DNA of 11,338 nt, from the NCBI GenBank assembly GCA_903916165.1, contig CAIWVR010000348.1, forward strand, positions 1 to 11,338. Direction: 5' to 3'. This DNA comes from an uncultured Hyphomicrobiales bacterium (GTDB taxonomy: Bacteria; Pseudomonadota; Alphaproteobacteria; Rhizobiales; Beijerinckiaceae). The notes below the pieces were generated by a model that was given only the letters and a program-made list of their open reading frames with translations, made no database searches and was not told where the DNA came from. The first letter of the stretch is position 1. Each line of letters opens with the position of its first letter. A program made the position numbers and the translations under genes. Positions 1 to 7,064 of this stretch are shown here, piece by piece.

Positions 1-1
1 C

Positions 2-235
2 GAGGGTACGAAAATCGGCAACATGCTCTGGAAAGGTGCCGCGCTGGGACCGGACTTTGCCGAGCGCATCGTCACCTTGATGCGGCTGACGGTTCTGGAC
101 GAGAGCCGCGTCCAGCCGGGTGTGCGCGGCGCGCCGGTCTATCTGATTGGCGCGATGGACAAGGACAAGCTCTGGCGGCTGAAGCCGCAGAACCTGATCG
201 CTGGCCTGCCGCTGCTGGCGGAGCATCTGTCATGA
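2..235 (+). CDS. DUF6352-like protein, C-terminal fragment
   Basis: This open frame enters from the left edge and ends at the TGA at 233-235, so only the last 77 residues are visible and the true start lies outside the window. The tail has the pattern I associate with DUF6352 proteins: a hydrophobic stretch (IVTLMRLTVLD), then a glycine/proline turn before PVYLIGAMDKD, then WRLKPQNLIAGLPLLAE. No catalytic motif can be seen in this part. The stop overlaps the start of the next gene by 4 bases (ATGA), so it is translationally coupled to the DUF3305 gene. Its place at the head of a formate dehydrogenase locus suggests an accessory or maturation role, which is inference. The family name is recalled from the C-terminal pattern and context, not from a search. 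Confidence 0.7.
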   Translation, partial: EGTKIGNMLWKGAALGPDFAERIVTLMRLTVLDESRVQPGVRGAPVYLIGAMDKDKLWRLKPQNLIAGLPLLAEHLS

Positions 236-765
236 GCGCGCCAGATCCGGCCCTGCCGATGGATATCGTCCGCGAGGTCGGCATCGTGCTGGCGCGCCGT
301 GCGCTCGACAATCCTTGGATCGACCATCTCTGGTCGCCCCACGGCGTGCTGTTCCCGGTACCCGACTGCGCCGCGGGCGAACTGCTCTCGGAGGAGGGCG
401 ACGTGCGCCTCGTCTTTGCCGGTGCCGCGACCGTGCAGCTTTATGTGCCGGAGACCGCCAATTACCGCGACAATCTCAGCACCGGCACGCCGCTGCTGTG
501 GATCGCCGCGCGCACCAATGAGGGCGGCACGCCTGATTTCCTGCGGGTCACCGCCGACCCGACCGAGGGCGAGGCCTGGCACGAGGCTGGCTCTGAAATC
601 GTTGCCACCGTGGTGATGCCGGACGACATTGCGGCATGGATCGCCGCCTTCGTCGACGCCTTCCATGTCGAGCAGGTGTTCCAGAAGCGCCAGCGCGATC
701 GCAGCGAGCGCAAGGCGCGCGGTTTCGGGCACAAGCCCGGCGGCGGGCAGGAGACCGGGCTGTGA
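232..765 (+). CDS. DUF3305 domain protein (FDH-associated)
   Basis: A 177-aa soluble protein with no signal peptide or membrane segment, so probably cytoplasmic. Its body (about residues 10-140) matches the DUF3305 pattern as I know it: a start with VGIVLARRALDNPWIDHLWSP, then a middle part with VQLYVPETANYRDNLSTG and PLLWIAAR. The C-terminus (about 145-177) is a basic, charged tail (QKRQRDRSERKARGFGHKPG) suited to binding a partner. WID and ETANYRDNLS are the most striking conserved-looking blocks; no known catalytic motif is present. The ATG overlaps the upstream stop (ATGA) and its own stop overlaps the GTG of the DUF3306 gene, so the three are one translational unit. DUF3305 and DUF3306 typically occur together beside formate dehydrogenase genes; the molecular role is not established. 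Assignment is firm, function unknown. Confidence 0.85.
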   Translation: MSAPDPALPMDIVREVGIVLARRALDNPWIDHLWSPHGVLFPVPDCAAGELLSEEGDVRLVFAGAATVQLYVPETANYRDNLSTGTPLLWIAARTNEGGTPDFLRVTADPTEGEAWHEAGSEIVATVVMPDDIAAWIAAFVDAFHVEQVFQKRQRDRSERKARGFGHKPGGGQETGL

Positions 766-1382
766 CTGACAAGGAAGCCTTTCTGTCGCGCTGGTCGCAG
801 CGCAAGCGCCAGATTGCCGAGGAGGCCCGCAAGGCTGCGGAGGCCGCCCCCGCGACGACGCCTGAGCCCGAGGCGGAGGACGAACCTTTCGACCTGTCCC
901 TGCTGCCTGACCTCGAGGTGCTGACGGCGCAGACCGACATGAGCCTGTTCCTGCGCAAGGGCGTGCCGGATGAATTGCGCAACGCCGCCCTGCGCAAGAT
1001 CTGGGCGCTCGACCCCGCGATTCGCGATTATGTCGGCGATGCGCTGGATTATGCCTGGGACTGGAATGCGCCCGGCGGCGTTCCAGGCGGCGGCGAGCTC
1101 GGTGTCGGCTTCGATACCGCGAAAATGGTCGCCCAGATTTTCGGAGACCAGCCCGCCGACAAAAATGTGATCGGGGATGCTGCGCCGCAGCAAGAGCGCG
1201 CCGGGGGGCCGGATTCTGCAGCGGAACTGGTTGAGGAAAGGCCGCCATTGGACCTGGCTGTTCCGGAAAACGCCGCAGGGCCACGCACATCTGTGCAGGT
1301 TCAGCTTGAGCTGGTCCCTGCGGAGCCGATAGTTGCACCGCACAAAAATCGTCGGCACGGGGGCGCTGTCCCCACAGCCTAG
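762..1382 (+). CDS. DUF3306 domain protein (FDH-associated)
   Basis: A 206-aa soluble protein. I place the start at the GTG at 762, which overlaps the DUF3305 stop (GTGA) and gives the N-terminus MTDKEAFLSRWSQRK, typical of DUF3306. An upstream in-frame ATG at 636 would run deep into the DUF3305 gene and is not credible. After a charged, Ala/Glu-rich linker (about residues 20-45) comes the core: PFDLSLLPDLEVL, then FLRKGVPDELRNAALRKIW, then DPAIRDYVGDALDYAWDWN and the glycine-rich APGGVPGGGEL (about 105-115). The remaining 90 or so residues are low in recognisable motifs and probably flexible. No metal or nucleotide site is evident. It is the last gene before a 126-bp gap that separates it from the chaperone gene. 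An FDH assembly function is inferred from neighbourhood only. Confidence 0.85.
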   Translation: MTDKEAFLSRWSQRKRQIAEEARKAAEAAPATTPEPEAEDEPFDLSLLPDLEVLTAQTDMSLFLRKGVPDELRNAALRKIWALDPAIRDYVGDALDYAWDWNAPGGVPGGGELGVGFDTAKMVAQIFGDQPADKNVIGDAAPQQERAGGPDSAAELVEERPPLDLAVPENAAGPRTSVQVQLELVPAEPIVAPHKNRRHGGAVPTA

Positions 1383-1508
1383 TCTGAAAGTCTAATGTTT
1401 CCTGTTTATTGCTCGTTTATGACAGTTTAAGCTTCATCCTTCATCGGTAATCCGATGCGGGACATCGATTTTCGGTGATCAGGGGCGGATGGATCCGGGG
1501 AGCGACGT
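1383..1508 (+). promoter_or_regulatory. Intergenic gap, likely leader of the fdh operon
   Basis: This 126-bp gap is clearly richer in A/T (especially 1388-1440) than the surrounding coding DNA and lies between the coupled DUF3305/3306 genes and the torD-like gene, so it is the most plausible place for a promoter of the structural operon. I could not find a convincing -35/-10 pair, an FNR box or a sigma-54 GG/GC element. It contains a perfect inverted repeat at 1442-1457 (listed separately). No intrinsic terminator is evident after DUF3306, so readthrough from upstream is also possible. Confidence 0.35.
1442..1457. promoter_or_regulatory. Perfect inverted repeat CATCGG-TAAT-CCGATG
   Basis: A 6-bp perfect inverted repeat with a 4-bp AT-only spacer, 51 bp upstream of the TTG start of the torD-like gene. 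The size and symmetry fit an operator for a dimeric regulator, but an RNA hairpin or chance are also possible. I do not recognise the motif as belonging to a named regulator. Confidence 0.3.
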
Positions 1509-2114
1509 TTGGGCACGTCCGAGAGCGCGGTCATGGTAGCGGTTGACGAGATCGACACCCTCCGGGGGGCCGAATACGCCTTGCTGTCTGTCCTGCTCGG
1601 CCAGGCACCGCGTGCGGATCTGCTGGCGCGCGTCGGCGGCTTGCGCGGTGACGCCACCCCGCTCGGGCTCGCTCATATTGATCTCGCCAACGCGGCGCAG
1701 GCCTCGAACGAGACTCTGGCCGGGCGTGAATATTTCAATCTTTTCATTGGTGTCGGGCGTGGTGAGCTGCTGCCGTACGGCTCCTGGTACCTGACTGGCT
1801 TCCTGCACGAGCGGCCGCTGGCGCGCGTGCGCGAGGACCTGGCCCTTCTCGGTATCGAGCGCTCCGACATGACCCGCGAACCGGAGGACCACATCGCGAT
1901 CCTCTGCGAGATCATGGCCGGGCTGGCTGAAGGCGAGTTTCAAACGGATGTCGCCGCGCAGCAGCGCTTCTTCGACCGCCATCTCGCGCCATGGGCGGCA
2001 CGATTCTTCGCTGACCTTGAGACAACAGGGTCAGCTTCTTTCTACAAATCTGTCGGCCGACTGGGTCGTACTTTTATGGAACTCGAGGCGGAAGCGTTCA
2101 AGCTGCCTCACTGA
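1509..2114 (+). CDS. TorD/DmsD-family molybdoenzyme chaperone
   Basis: A 201-aa all-helical cytoplasmic chaperone of the TorD/NarJ/DmsD superfamily. Such proteins bind the twin-arginine signal peptide and body of a molybdoenzyme and hold back export until the cofactor is inserted. The family signatures are visible: GRGELLPYGSWYLTGFL at residues 83-99 and the helix EPEDHIAILCEIM at 124-136. The start is the TTG at 1509, because GGGGAG (1497-1502) sits 6 bases upstream; the next in-frame ATG (1533) has no comparable ribosome site and would drop only 8 residues. The client is almost certainly FdhA, encoded two genes downstream with its own Tat signal. The weak TTG start could hold chaperone level below enzyme level, which is inference. 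The stop codon lies inside a hairpin (2102-2120). Confidence 0.88.
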   Translation: MGTSESAVMVAVDEIDTLRGAEYALLSVLLGQAPRADLLARVGGLRGDATPLGLAHIDLANAAQASNETLAGREYFNLFIGVGRGELLPYGSWYLTGFLHERPLARVREDLALLGIERSDMTREPEDHIAILCEIMAGLAEGEFQTDVAAQQRFFDRHLAPWAARFFADLETTGSASFYKSVGRLGRTFMELEAEAFKLPH

Positions 2115-2120
2115 GGCAGC
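2102..2120 (+). other. Hairpin spanning the torD-like stop codon
   Basis: GCTGCCTCA and TGAGGCAGC are perfect reverse complements separated by one base; a realistic fold is a 7-bp stem with a 5-base loop. The stop codon TGA (2112-2114) is inside it. Only four T residues follow (2125-2128), after CCGC, so it is a poor terminator; it could act as an attenuator or mRNA-processing or stability element between chaperone and enzyme genes. Confidence 0.4.
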
Positions 2121-2164
2121 CCGCTTTTGCCGGCAAGGCCATCATGAACCGGAGGGAACGGGTT

Positions 2165-2368
2165 ATGAGCACATCAGACAAGACGACGCGTGCCATCGAC
2201 CGCCGCGCATTCTTCCGCGCAGGCGGGGGCGCTGCCGTGGTTGCGGCGGCGTCGCTGGCGACCGGCGCGGAACCCGCTGTCGCCGCTGAATCGGACACCG
2301 AGCGCAAGAAGGCGCGCTACACGGAATCCGAACACGTCAAGACGTTCTATCGCGTGAACCGGTACTGA
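2165..2368 (+). CDS. Formate dehydrogenase region twin-arginine mini-protein
   Basis: A 67-aa protein consisting of little more than a Tat signal and a short mature tail. From the ATG at 2165 the N-region leads to DRRAFFRAGG (consensus-like RRxFF), then a hydrophobic alanine/valine stretch, then an A-x-A cleavage site (AVAA-ES). The mature part is only about 25-30 residues, charged, and ends in YTESEHVKTFYRVNRY. The start is chosen because GGAGG at 2151-2155 lies 9 bases upstream; an in-frame ATG at 2144 lacks a good ribosome site. This matches the family described as formate dehydrogenase region TAT target, always found beside FDH alpha genes. The stop is 14 bases before the fdhA start. Function is not established: it might be a small periplasmic subunit of the complex or an assembly factor. 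Confidence 0.85.
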   Translation: MSTSDKTTRAIDRRAFFRAGGGAAVVAAASLATGAEPAVAAESDTERKKARYTESEHVKTFYRVNRY

Positions 2369-2382
2369 GGGGGATCCGTTCC

Positions 2383-5349
2383 ATGCTGACGAAAAGAAAA
2401 GAGGCCTCGGCCTCACGTGCGCGTCTGTCGGGCATTGCCGCGGGCCTGGCTTCCGGTGTCCTCGACCGCCGCGCGTTCCTGCGCCGTTCGGGTCTTGCCG
2501 CCGGTGGCGTCGCTGCTCTGGGCTCGCTGTCGCTGGGTGCCGTGCGCCGCGCCGAGGCCGGCCCGGTGGCTGCGGGCGTCAAGAGCGAGATCAAGAAAAA
2601 CATCTGCACCCATTGCTCGGTCGGCTGCGGCGTCGTGGCGGAAGTGCAGAACGGCGTCTGGGTCGGGCAGGAGCCCGCCTATGACAGCCCGATCAACCGT
2701 GGCTCTCATTGCGCCAAGGGGGCCTCGGTGCGCGAGCTCGTGCATGGTGATCGCCGCCTGAAATATCCGATGAAGCTCGTGAATGGCGAATGGACCCGCG
2801 TGGGCTGGGACCAGGCCATCAGCGAGATCGGCGACAAGATGAACGAGATCCGCGCCAAGAGCGGTTCCGATTCCGTCTATCTGCTGGGCTCCGCGAAATT
2901 CTCCAACGAGGGTGCCTATCTCTTCCGCAAGTTCGGCGCCTTCTGGGGCACGAACTCTGTCGACCATCAGGCCCGCATCTGCCATTCGACCACGGTGGCG
3001 GGCGTCGCCAACACCTGGGGTTATGGCGCGCAGACCAATTCCTACAATGACATCCGCAACGCCAAGACCATCATCTTCATGGGGTCGAATGCGGCCGAAG
3101 CCCATCCCGTGTCGCTGCAGCACGTGCTGACCGGCAAGGAGATCAACCGCGCCAATATGATCGTGCTCGATCCGCGCTTCACGCGCACGGCGGCCCATGC
3201 CACGGAATATGTGCGCATCCGCTCGGGCACGGACATTGCCGTGATCTGGGGCATGATGTGGCACATCTTCCAGAACGGCTGGGAAGACAAGGCCTTCATC
3301 CAGAGCCGCGTCGTCGGCATGGATCTCGTGCGCGCCGAAGTCGCCAAATGGACGCCGGAAGAAACCGAGCGCGTCACCGGCGTGCCGGGTGCCCAGCTGC
3401 GCAAGGTCGCCGAGACCTTTGCGAAGGAACGTCCGTCGACCTTCATCTGGTGCATGGGCGGCACCCAGCATACGGTGGGCACCGCCAATGTGCGCGCCTA
3501 TTGCAACCTGCTGCTCGCGACCGGCAATGTCGGCGTCTTTGGCGGCGGTGCCAATATTTTCCGTGGCCATTGCAACGTGCAGGGCGCCACCGACATGGGC
3601 CTCGATATCACGTCGCTGCCGCTCTATTACGGGCTGGTGGAAGGCGCGTGGAAACATTGGGCGCGTGTCTGGGAGGTCGACTACAACGACCTGCAGGCCC
3701 GCTTTGACGAAGTGCCTGCCAAATCCGGTCGTCCTGCGCGCTCGCGCAAGGAAAACATGGAGCTTCCGGGCATCCCGTCGACCCGCTGGTTCGATGCGAC
3801 CAGCTACGATCCCAATGACATCGACCAGCGCGACGCGCTGAAGGCAATGGTCATCTTCGGCCACGGCGGCAACACCGTGCCGCGCATGCCGGACATGATC
3901 AAGGCGCTGGAAAAACTCGAGCTGCTGGTCGTCGCCGATCCGCATCCGACGACCTTTGCCGCCATTTCGGGCCGCAAGAACGGCACCTATCTCTTGCCGA
4001 TTTGCACGCAGTTCGAGACGGATGGCACGCGCACCGCGTCCAATCGCTCGATCCAATGGGGTGAGAAGATCGTCAATCCGATCTTCGAATCGAAGGACGA
4101 TTACGAGGTCATTTATCGTCTGGCGACCAAGCTCGGCTTCGCCGACAAGATGTTCAAGAATATCCAGGTGGTGAACAGCCGCCCGGTGGCCGAGGATATC
4201 CTGCGCGAAATCAACCGTGGCGGCTGGTCGACCGGCTATTCCGGGCAGTCGCCCGAACGCCTCAAGGCGCATGTGAAACATCGCGACAAGTTCGATCTCG
4301 TGACGCTTCGCGCCCCGGCCGATACACCGGACGTGGGTGGCGATTATTACGGCCTGCCGTGGCCGTGCTGGGGCACGCCGGAGATCAGGCATCCTGGCAC
4401 GCACACGCTCTACAACACCAACCTTCACGTGAAGGATGGCGGTGGTACGTTCCGCGCGCGCTTCGGCGTCGTCTACGAGGACAAGAAGGCTGACGGCACG
4501 TCGACCACCTATAATATGTTGGCTGAGGGGTCCTATTCGAAGGGCTCGGAACTCACCGACGGCTATCCGGAATTCACCTATGGCATCCTGAAGAAGCTCG
4601 GCTGGGACAAGGACCTCACTGAAGCGGAACTCGCCACGATCACGAAGATCGGCGGCGCGAATCCGGACAGTGTGGGCTGGGCGATCGACCTGTCGGGCGG
4701 CATCATCCGCGTCTGTCTCGATCATGGCGTGATGGCCTATGGCAATGCCAAGGCGCGCGCCACAGCGTGGAACCTGCCCGATCCGGTGCCCGTGCATCGC
4801 GAACCTATCTACACGCCGCGCACCGATCTCGTCGCCAAATATCCGACGCGTCCGGACGCCCGCCAATTCCGCATGGCAAACCTCGGTTTCTCCGTGCAGA
4901 AGGCGGCGGTCGACAAGGGCGTGGCCAAGGATTTCCCGATCATCCTCACCTCCGGCCGTCTGGTCGAATATGAGGGTGGTGGCGAGGAAACCCGCTCGAA
5001 CCGCTGGCTGGCAGAATTGCAGCAGGACATGTTCGTCGAGGTGAATACGGCGGATGCGGCCGCACGCGGCATTGCCGATGGTGGCTGGGTCTGGGTCACT
5101 GGCCCGGAAAATTCCTCCAAGGCGCGCATGAAGGCGCTGGTCACGGATCGCGTGGGCAAGGGCGTGGCCTTCATGCCCTTCCATTTCGCGGGCTGGTACC
5201 AGGGCGTTGACCAGCGCGGCAAATATCCGAAGGGCACGGACCCGATCGTTCTCGGCGAGAGCGTGAACACGGTCACGACCTATGGTTACGACCCGGTCAC
5301 GGGCATGCACGAAGGCAAGGTGACCCTTTGCCAGATCCGCGCGGCCTAA
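2383..5349 (+). CDS. fdhA: Formate dehydrogenase alpha (catalytic) subunit, Mo/W-bis-MGD, Tat-exported
   Basis: A 988-aa catalytic subunit that oxidises formate to CO2 in the periplasm. It has a Tat signal with RR at residues 29-30 (DRRAFLRRSG), a hydrophobic segment to about 54 and likely cleavage after AEA (residue 59). A [4Fe-4S] site follows with C75, C78, C82 and C110; K112 corresponds to the lysine thought to carry electrons between pterin and cluster. The active-site motif HQARICHSTT has Cys200 where E. coli FdnG has selenocysteine, followed by His201. Molybdopterin-binding stretches include the EAHPVSLQH region. The C-terminal dinucleotide-binding domain spans about 850-985 (SGRLVEYEGGGEETRSN, then FMPFHFAGWYQG). 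Length is close to FdnG (about 1015). AGGGGG at 2368-2373 is its ribosome site. It is homologous to the FDH-N alpha subunit and to FDH3 of methylotrophs; Mo versus W cannot be told from sequence. Confidence 0.96.
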   Translation: MLTKRKEASASRARLSGIAAGLASGVLDRRAFLRRSGLAAGGVAALGSLSLGAVRRAEAGPVAAGVKSEIKKNICTHCSVGCGVVAEVQNGVWVGQEPAYDSPINRGSHCAKGASVRELVHGDRRLKYPMKLVNGEWTRVGWDQAISEIGDKMNEIRAKSGSDSVYLLGSAKFSNEGAYLFRKFGAFWGTNSVDHQARICHSTTVAGVANTWGYGAQTNSYNDIRNAKTIIFMGSNAAEAHPVSLQHVLTGKEINRANMIVLDPRFTRTAAHATEYVRIRSGTDIAVIWGMMWHIFQNGWEDKAFIQSRVVGMDLVRAEVAKWTPEETERVTGVPGAQLRKVAETFAKERPSTFIWCMGGTQHTVGTANVRAYCNLLLATGNVGVFGGGANIFRGHCNVQGATDMGLDITSLPLYYGLVEGAWKHWARVWEVDYNDLQARFDEVPAKSGRPARSRKENMELPGIPSTRWFDATSYDPNDIDQRDALKAMVIFGHGGNTVPRMPDMIKALEKLELLVVADPHPTTFAAISGRKNGTYLLPICTQFETDGTRTASNRSIQWGEKIVNPIFESKDDYEVIYRLATKLGFADKMFKNIQVVNSRPVAEDILREINRGGWSTGYSGQSPERLKAHVKHRDKFDLVTLRAPADTPDVGGDYYGLPWPCWGTPEIRHPGTHTLYNTNLHVKDGGGTFRARFGVVYEDKKADGTSTTYNMLAEGSYSKGSELTDGYPEFTYGILKKLGWDKDLTEAELATITKIGGANPDSVGWAIDLSGGIIRVCLDHGVMAYGNAKARATAWNLPDPVPVHREPIYTPRTDLVAKYPTRPDARQFRMANLGFSVQKAAVDKGVAKDFPIILTSGRLVEYEGGGEETRSNRWLAELQQDMFVEVNTADAAARGIADGGWVWVTGPENSSKARMKALVTDRVGKGVAFMPFHFAGWYQGVDQRGKYPKGTDPIVLGESVNTVTTYGYDPVTGMHEGKVTLCQIRAA

Positions 5350-5364
5350 GGGGAGATTGAGACA

Positions 5365-5961
5365 ATGGCACGTGTGAAATTCCTTTGCGACGCCGACCGC
5401 TGCATCGAATGCAACGCCTGCGTGACCGCCTGCAAAAACGAGCATGAAGTGCCGTGGGGCATCAACCGCCGCCGCGTCGTCACCATCAACGATGGCAAGC
5501 CGGGCGAGCGTTCGGTATCGATGGCCTGCATGCACTGCACGGATGCGCCCTGCGCAGCCGTGTGCCCGGTTTCGTGCTTCTACACGACGGCCGATGCCGT
5601 CGTGCTGCACTCGAAAGACCTGTGCATCGGCTGCGGCTATTGCTTCTACGCATGCCCGTTCGGCGCGCCGCAATATCCCAAGGTCGGCAATTTCGGGTCG
5701 CGCGGCAAGATGGACAAGTGCACCTATTGCGCCGGCGGCCCGGAAGCAGATTTCTCGACTGTCGAATATGAGAAATACGGCCGCAACCGACTGGCGGAAG
5801 GCAAGCTGCCTTTGTGCGCGGAAATGTGCTCCACCAAGTCGCTTCTGGCGGGCGATGGCGACATCATCGCCTCGATCTACAAGGAGCGCGTGATGAAGCG
5901 CGGTTACGGTTCGGGTGCCTGGGGCTGGAAGACAGCCTATAAGGAAACTGTTGCGATCTGA
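5365..5961 (+). CDS. fdhB: Formate dehydrogenase beta subunit, four [4Fe-4S] ferredoxin
   Basis: A 198-aa electron-transfer subunit that links FdhA to the cytochrome b. Sixteen cysteines make four classic cluster sites: C13/16/19/23, C55/58/63/67, C87/90/93/97 and C119/122 with C151/155. There is no signal peptide; by analogy with FDH-N it is carried out of the cell as a complex with the Tat-exported FdhA. It is about 100 residues shorter than E. coli FdnH/FdoH and ends soon after the last cluster (GAWGWKTAYKETVAI), so the C-terminal transmembrane anchor of those proteins is absent. GGGGAG at 5350-5355 lies 9 bases before the ATG, 15 bases after fdhA, so co-expression is expected. Its stop touches an alternative fdhC start (TGATG). 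Confidence 0.95.
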   Translation: MARVKFLCDADRCIECNACVTACKNEHEVPWGINRRRVVTINDGKPGERSVSMACMHCTDAPCAAVCPVSCFYTTADAVVLHSKDLCIGCGYCFYACPFGAPQYPKVGNFGSRGKMDKCTYCAGGPEADFSTVEYEKYGRNRLAEGKLPLCAEMCSTKSLLAGDGDIIASIYKERVMKRGYGSGAWGWKTAYKETVAI

Positions 5962-5990
5962 TGGCCCATCCACATTCGAAAGGTCGTGCG

Positions 5991-6998
5991 ATGAGCACCA
6001 TGTTCAAATCCCTCGCAGCCGCGCTGGCGATTTTCTTCGCCGGTGCCCTGCTGCCCGCCTCCGCTCAGTACAACAACTTCAATCCGACCAAGGAAGCGGT
6101 TCACGAAGACCAGCTTCTGAACCAACTCAAGCAGGGCGACCGCCTGTCGGGGCGCATCTCGATCCCCGACACAAATGCGGCGAACCTGATCCAGCCGCAG
6201 GGCCAGGACTGGCGCAACATTCACCAGAACAAATTGCCCCTGATCGGCGGCGTCGCGATCTTCGGCATGCTGCTCGCACTCTTGTTGTTCTATCTGGTGC
6301 GCGGGCGCATCATGGTCGATCACGGCCTGTCGGGACAGACCATCACGCGCTTTGCGAGCCTCGACCGTTTCACGCATTGGCTGACCGCCGGTTGCTTCAT
6401 CATTCTCGCGCTGTCGGGCCTGAACGTCTCGTTTGGCCGTATGGTGATCCTGCCTTTGTTCGGTGCCGAGACGTTTGCATCGCTCACCGGCTATGGAAAA
6501 CTCGCACATAATTATCTGGCGTTCCCCTTCATGGTGGGCCTCGCCCTGATGCTCCTGCTGTGGGTGAAGGACAACATCCCCAACAAGGTGGATCTTGAAT
6601 GGATCAAGCAGGGCGGCGGTCTCTTTTCGAAGGGCAAGCACCCGCCGGCCAAGCGCTTCAACGCGGGCCAGAAGGTCGTGTTCTGGATGGTGATCATCGG
6701 TGGCGTGGTGATGTCACTGTCGGGCTGGTTCCTGCTGTTCCCCTATACGGTGTCCGATGGCGTCACTGGCCTGCAGCTCTGGACGACGGTCCACACTCTG
6801 CTCGCGGTGGTCTTTGTCGCCGCCATGCTGGCACATGCCTATATCGGTTCGGTTGGCATGGAAGGCGCGTTCGACGCCATGAGCAATGGCGAGGTCGATC
6901 TCAACTGGGCGAAAGAGCATCATTCGCTCTGGGTCGAAGAAGAGATGGCCAAGGGCAAGACGCCAGCGGCCCCGCCGCGCGCCATGCCTGCCGAATAG
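5991..6998 (+). CDS. fdhC: Formate dehydrogenase gamma subunit, cytochrome b
   Basis: A 335-aa membrane cytochrome b that takes electrons from FdhB and reduces quinone. I choose the ATG at 5991 (AAAGG about 7 bases upstream) because it gives a clean signal peptide, cleaved near ASA-Q (after residue 25); the ATG at 5961 overlapping the fdhB stop would add 10 residues before it. After a periplasmic segment (about 26-82, including GRISIPDTNAANLIQPQG) come helices at about 84-103, 127-147, 173-192, 229-251 and 264-284. Likely heme b ligands are His129, His173, His268 and His282; the 14-residue gap between the last two equals that of E. coli FdnI (H155/H169). FdnI is about 217 aa with four helices, so the N-terminal addition is a clear difference. 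The C-terminus is a soluble charged tail. Confidence 0.93.
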   Translation: MSTMFKSLAAALAIFFAGALLPASAQYNNFNPTKEAVHEDQLLNQLKQGDRLSGRISIPDTNAANLIQPQGQDWRNIHQNKLPLIGGVAIFGMLLALLLFYLVRGRIMVDHGLSGQTITRFASLDRFTHWLTAGCFIILALSGLNVSFGRMVILPLFGAETFASLTGYGKLAHNYLAFPFMVGLALMLLLWVKDNIPNKVDLEWIKQGGGLFSKGKHPPAKRFNAGQKVVFWMVIIGGVVMSLSGWFLLFPYTVSDGVTGLQLWTTVHTLLAVVFVAAMLAHAYIGSVGMEGAFDAMSNGEVDLNWAKEHHSLWVEEEMAKGKTPAAPPRAMPAE

Positions 6999-7023
6999 AC
7001 CCGCAGTTACCAAGGGTGTAAGG

Positions 7024-7058
7024 AACTGCCCGGCTCCGAGCCGGGCAGTTTCGTTTTT
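7024..7058 (+). terminator. Intrinsic terminator after fdhC
   Basis: AACTGCCCGGCTC (7024-7036) is perfectly complementary to GAGCCGGGCAGTT (7038-7050), giving a very GC-rich stem of at least 11 bp with a small loop, followed by TCG and five T (7054-7058). It lies 26 bases beyond the fdhC stop and is a textbook rho-independent terminator, marking the end of the fdh operon. Confidence 0.92.
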
Positions 7059-7064
7059 AAGGGT

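Noticed and set aside
636..761. Upstream ATG start for the DUF3306 gene
   Set aside because: The added 42 residues overlap DUF3305 in another frame, while the GTG at 762 gives the family N-terminus and a typical 4-base overlap.
139..1338. A 399-codon minus-strand frame opposite DUF3305/3306
   Set aside because: Low-complexity Arg/Ala/Pro product, no ribosome site judged convincing, lies fully over better supported genes.
2413..5973. A 1186-codon open frame on the minus strand opposite fdhA and fdhB
   Set aside because: It mirrors the high-GC third-position bias of well-supported fdhA/fdhB codons and its product (rich in His, Arg, Ala, Asp) resembles no family I know; antisense shadow.
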